Of a stretch of 18,619 nucleotides of DNA, positions 18,558 to 18,619 are shown piece after piece (within the stretch, counting starts at the first letter, position 1; every line of letters begins with the position of its first letter). This DNA comes from Spongospora subterranea. Its lineage: Eukaryota > Endomyxa > Phytomyxea > Plasmodiophorida > Plasmodiophoridae. The stretch is taken from the NCBI GenBank assembly GCA_900404475.1, contig OUQQ01000406.1, forward strand, positions 1-18,619, read 5' to 3'. Below the pieces are notes generated by a model that was not told where the DNA came from, made no database searches, and worked only from the letters and a program-made list of their open reading frames with translations. Made by a program: the position numbers and the translations under genes.

Positions 18558-18619
18558 TGCCAACATCGCGGATCGAACGCGAGACCTTACGATCTTCAGT
18601 CGTACGCTCTCCCAACTGA
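18558..18619 (-). tRNA. tRNA-Phe (anticodon GAA), 5' end cut by the window
   Basis: Minus-strand cloverleaf. The D-arm remnant TCAGTTGGGAGAGC is followed by anticodon stem TACGA/TCGTA around loop CTGAAGA (anticodon GAA), T stem TCGCG/CGCGA around TTCGATC, then the 3' acceptor half TGTTGGC with discriminator A. The 5' acceptor half and the first D-stem base lie beyond the window end. The body closely follows the eukaryotic tRNA-Phe pattern. Confidence 0.9.

Overview
This is a eukaryotic nuclear window. Several long genes are cut by many very short spliceosomal introns (31 to about 160 nt, a few near 300-390 nt) with GT-AG ends and CTAAC/TACTAAC-like branch sites. Intergenic distances are short, and there are two eukaryotic-type tRNA genes. 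GC content is moderate. The lineage cannot be fixed by eye. The compact genes, tiny introns and a plant-Stowaway-like MITE suggest a small-genome protist, for example a plasmodiophorid-like or other SAR lineage; this is a guess. No single-frame ORF track describes these genes. The exon chains below were built by requiring splice signals and codon phase to agree across every junction.

Left part (1-5660). Positions 1-490 hold short palindromic and tandem repeats and a cluster of E2F/DP-like boxes. They precede a plus-strand multi-exon gene that ends at 2900; its product is unrecognised, apparently helical, with a basic C-terminal tail. Positions 2901-5661 are repeat-rich. They contain a broken acidic coding remnant, about 5.5 copies of a 54-56 bp tandem repeat, a 477-bp MITE with 30-bp inverted ends and TA target duplications, and then 1.4 kb with no assignable gene. 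A perfect E2F-type palindrome lies 260 bp upstream of the next gene.

Middle part (5662-15160). A nine-exon plus-strand gene encodes a complete AGC-type Ser/Thr kinase with an acylation-type N-terminus, a GC-AG first intron inside the glycine loop, and a non-RD catalytic loop (HHD). It converges on a small minus-strand single-pass membrane protein. Upstream of that, also on the minus strand, about 5.3 kb encodes a gamma-tubulin complex protein (GCP/Spc97-98 family, GCP5/6-like by its long internal insertion), with at least 15 exons reconstructed in phase. Two further exons (14346-14645) lie just upstream and may belong to it. At 14624-15114 a 241-249 bp direct duplication is separated by a single N. 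This is best read as an unmerged contig overlap, not biology.

Right part (15050-18619). The minus strand carries poorly resolved exons of at least two more genes, a tRNA-Ile(UAU), a strong 13-bp hairpin, an inverted repeat whose two arms both encode the same peptide motif on opposite strands, and a tRNA-Phe(GAA) cut by the window end.

The recognised genes do not form an operon-like module. The kinase and the gamma-tubulin complex gene are unrelated neighbours. The E2F-like promoter boxes at two loci are the only hint of shared (cell-cycle) regulation.
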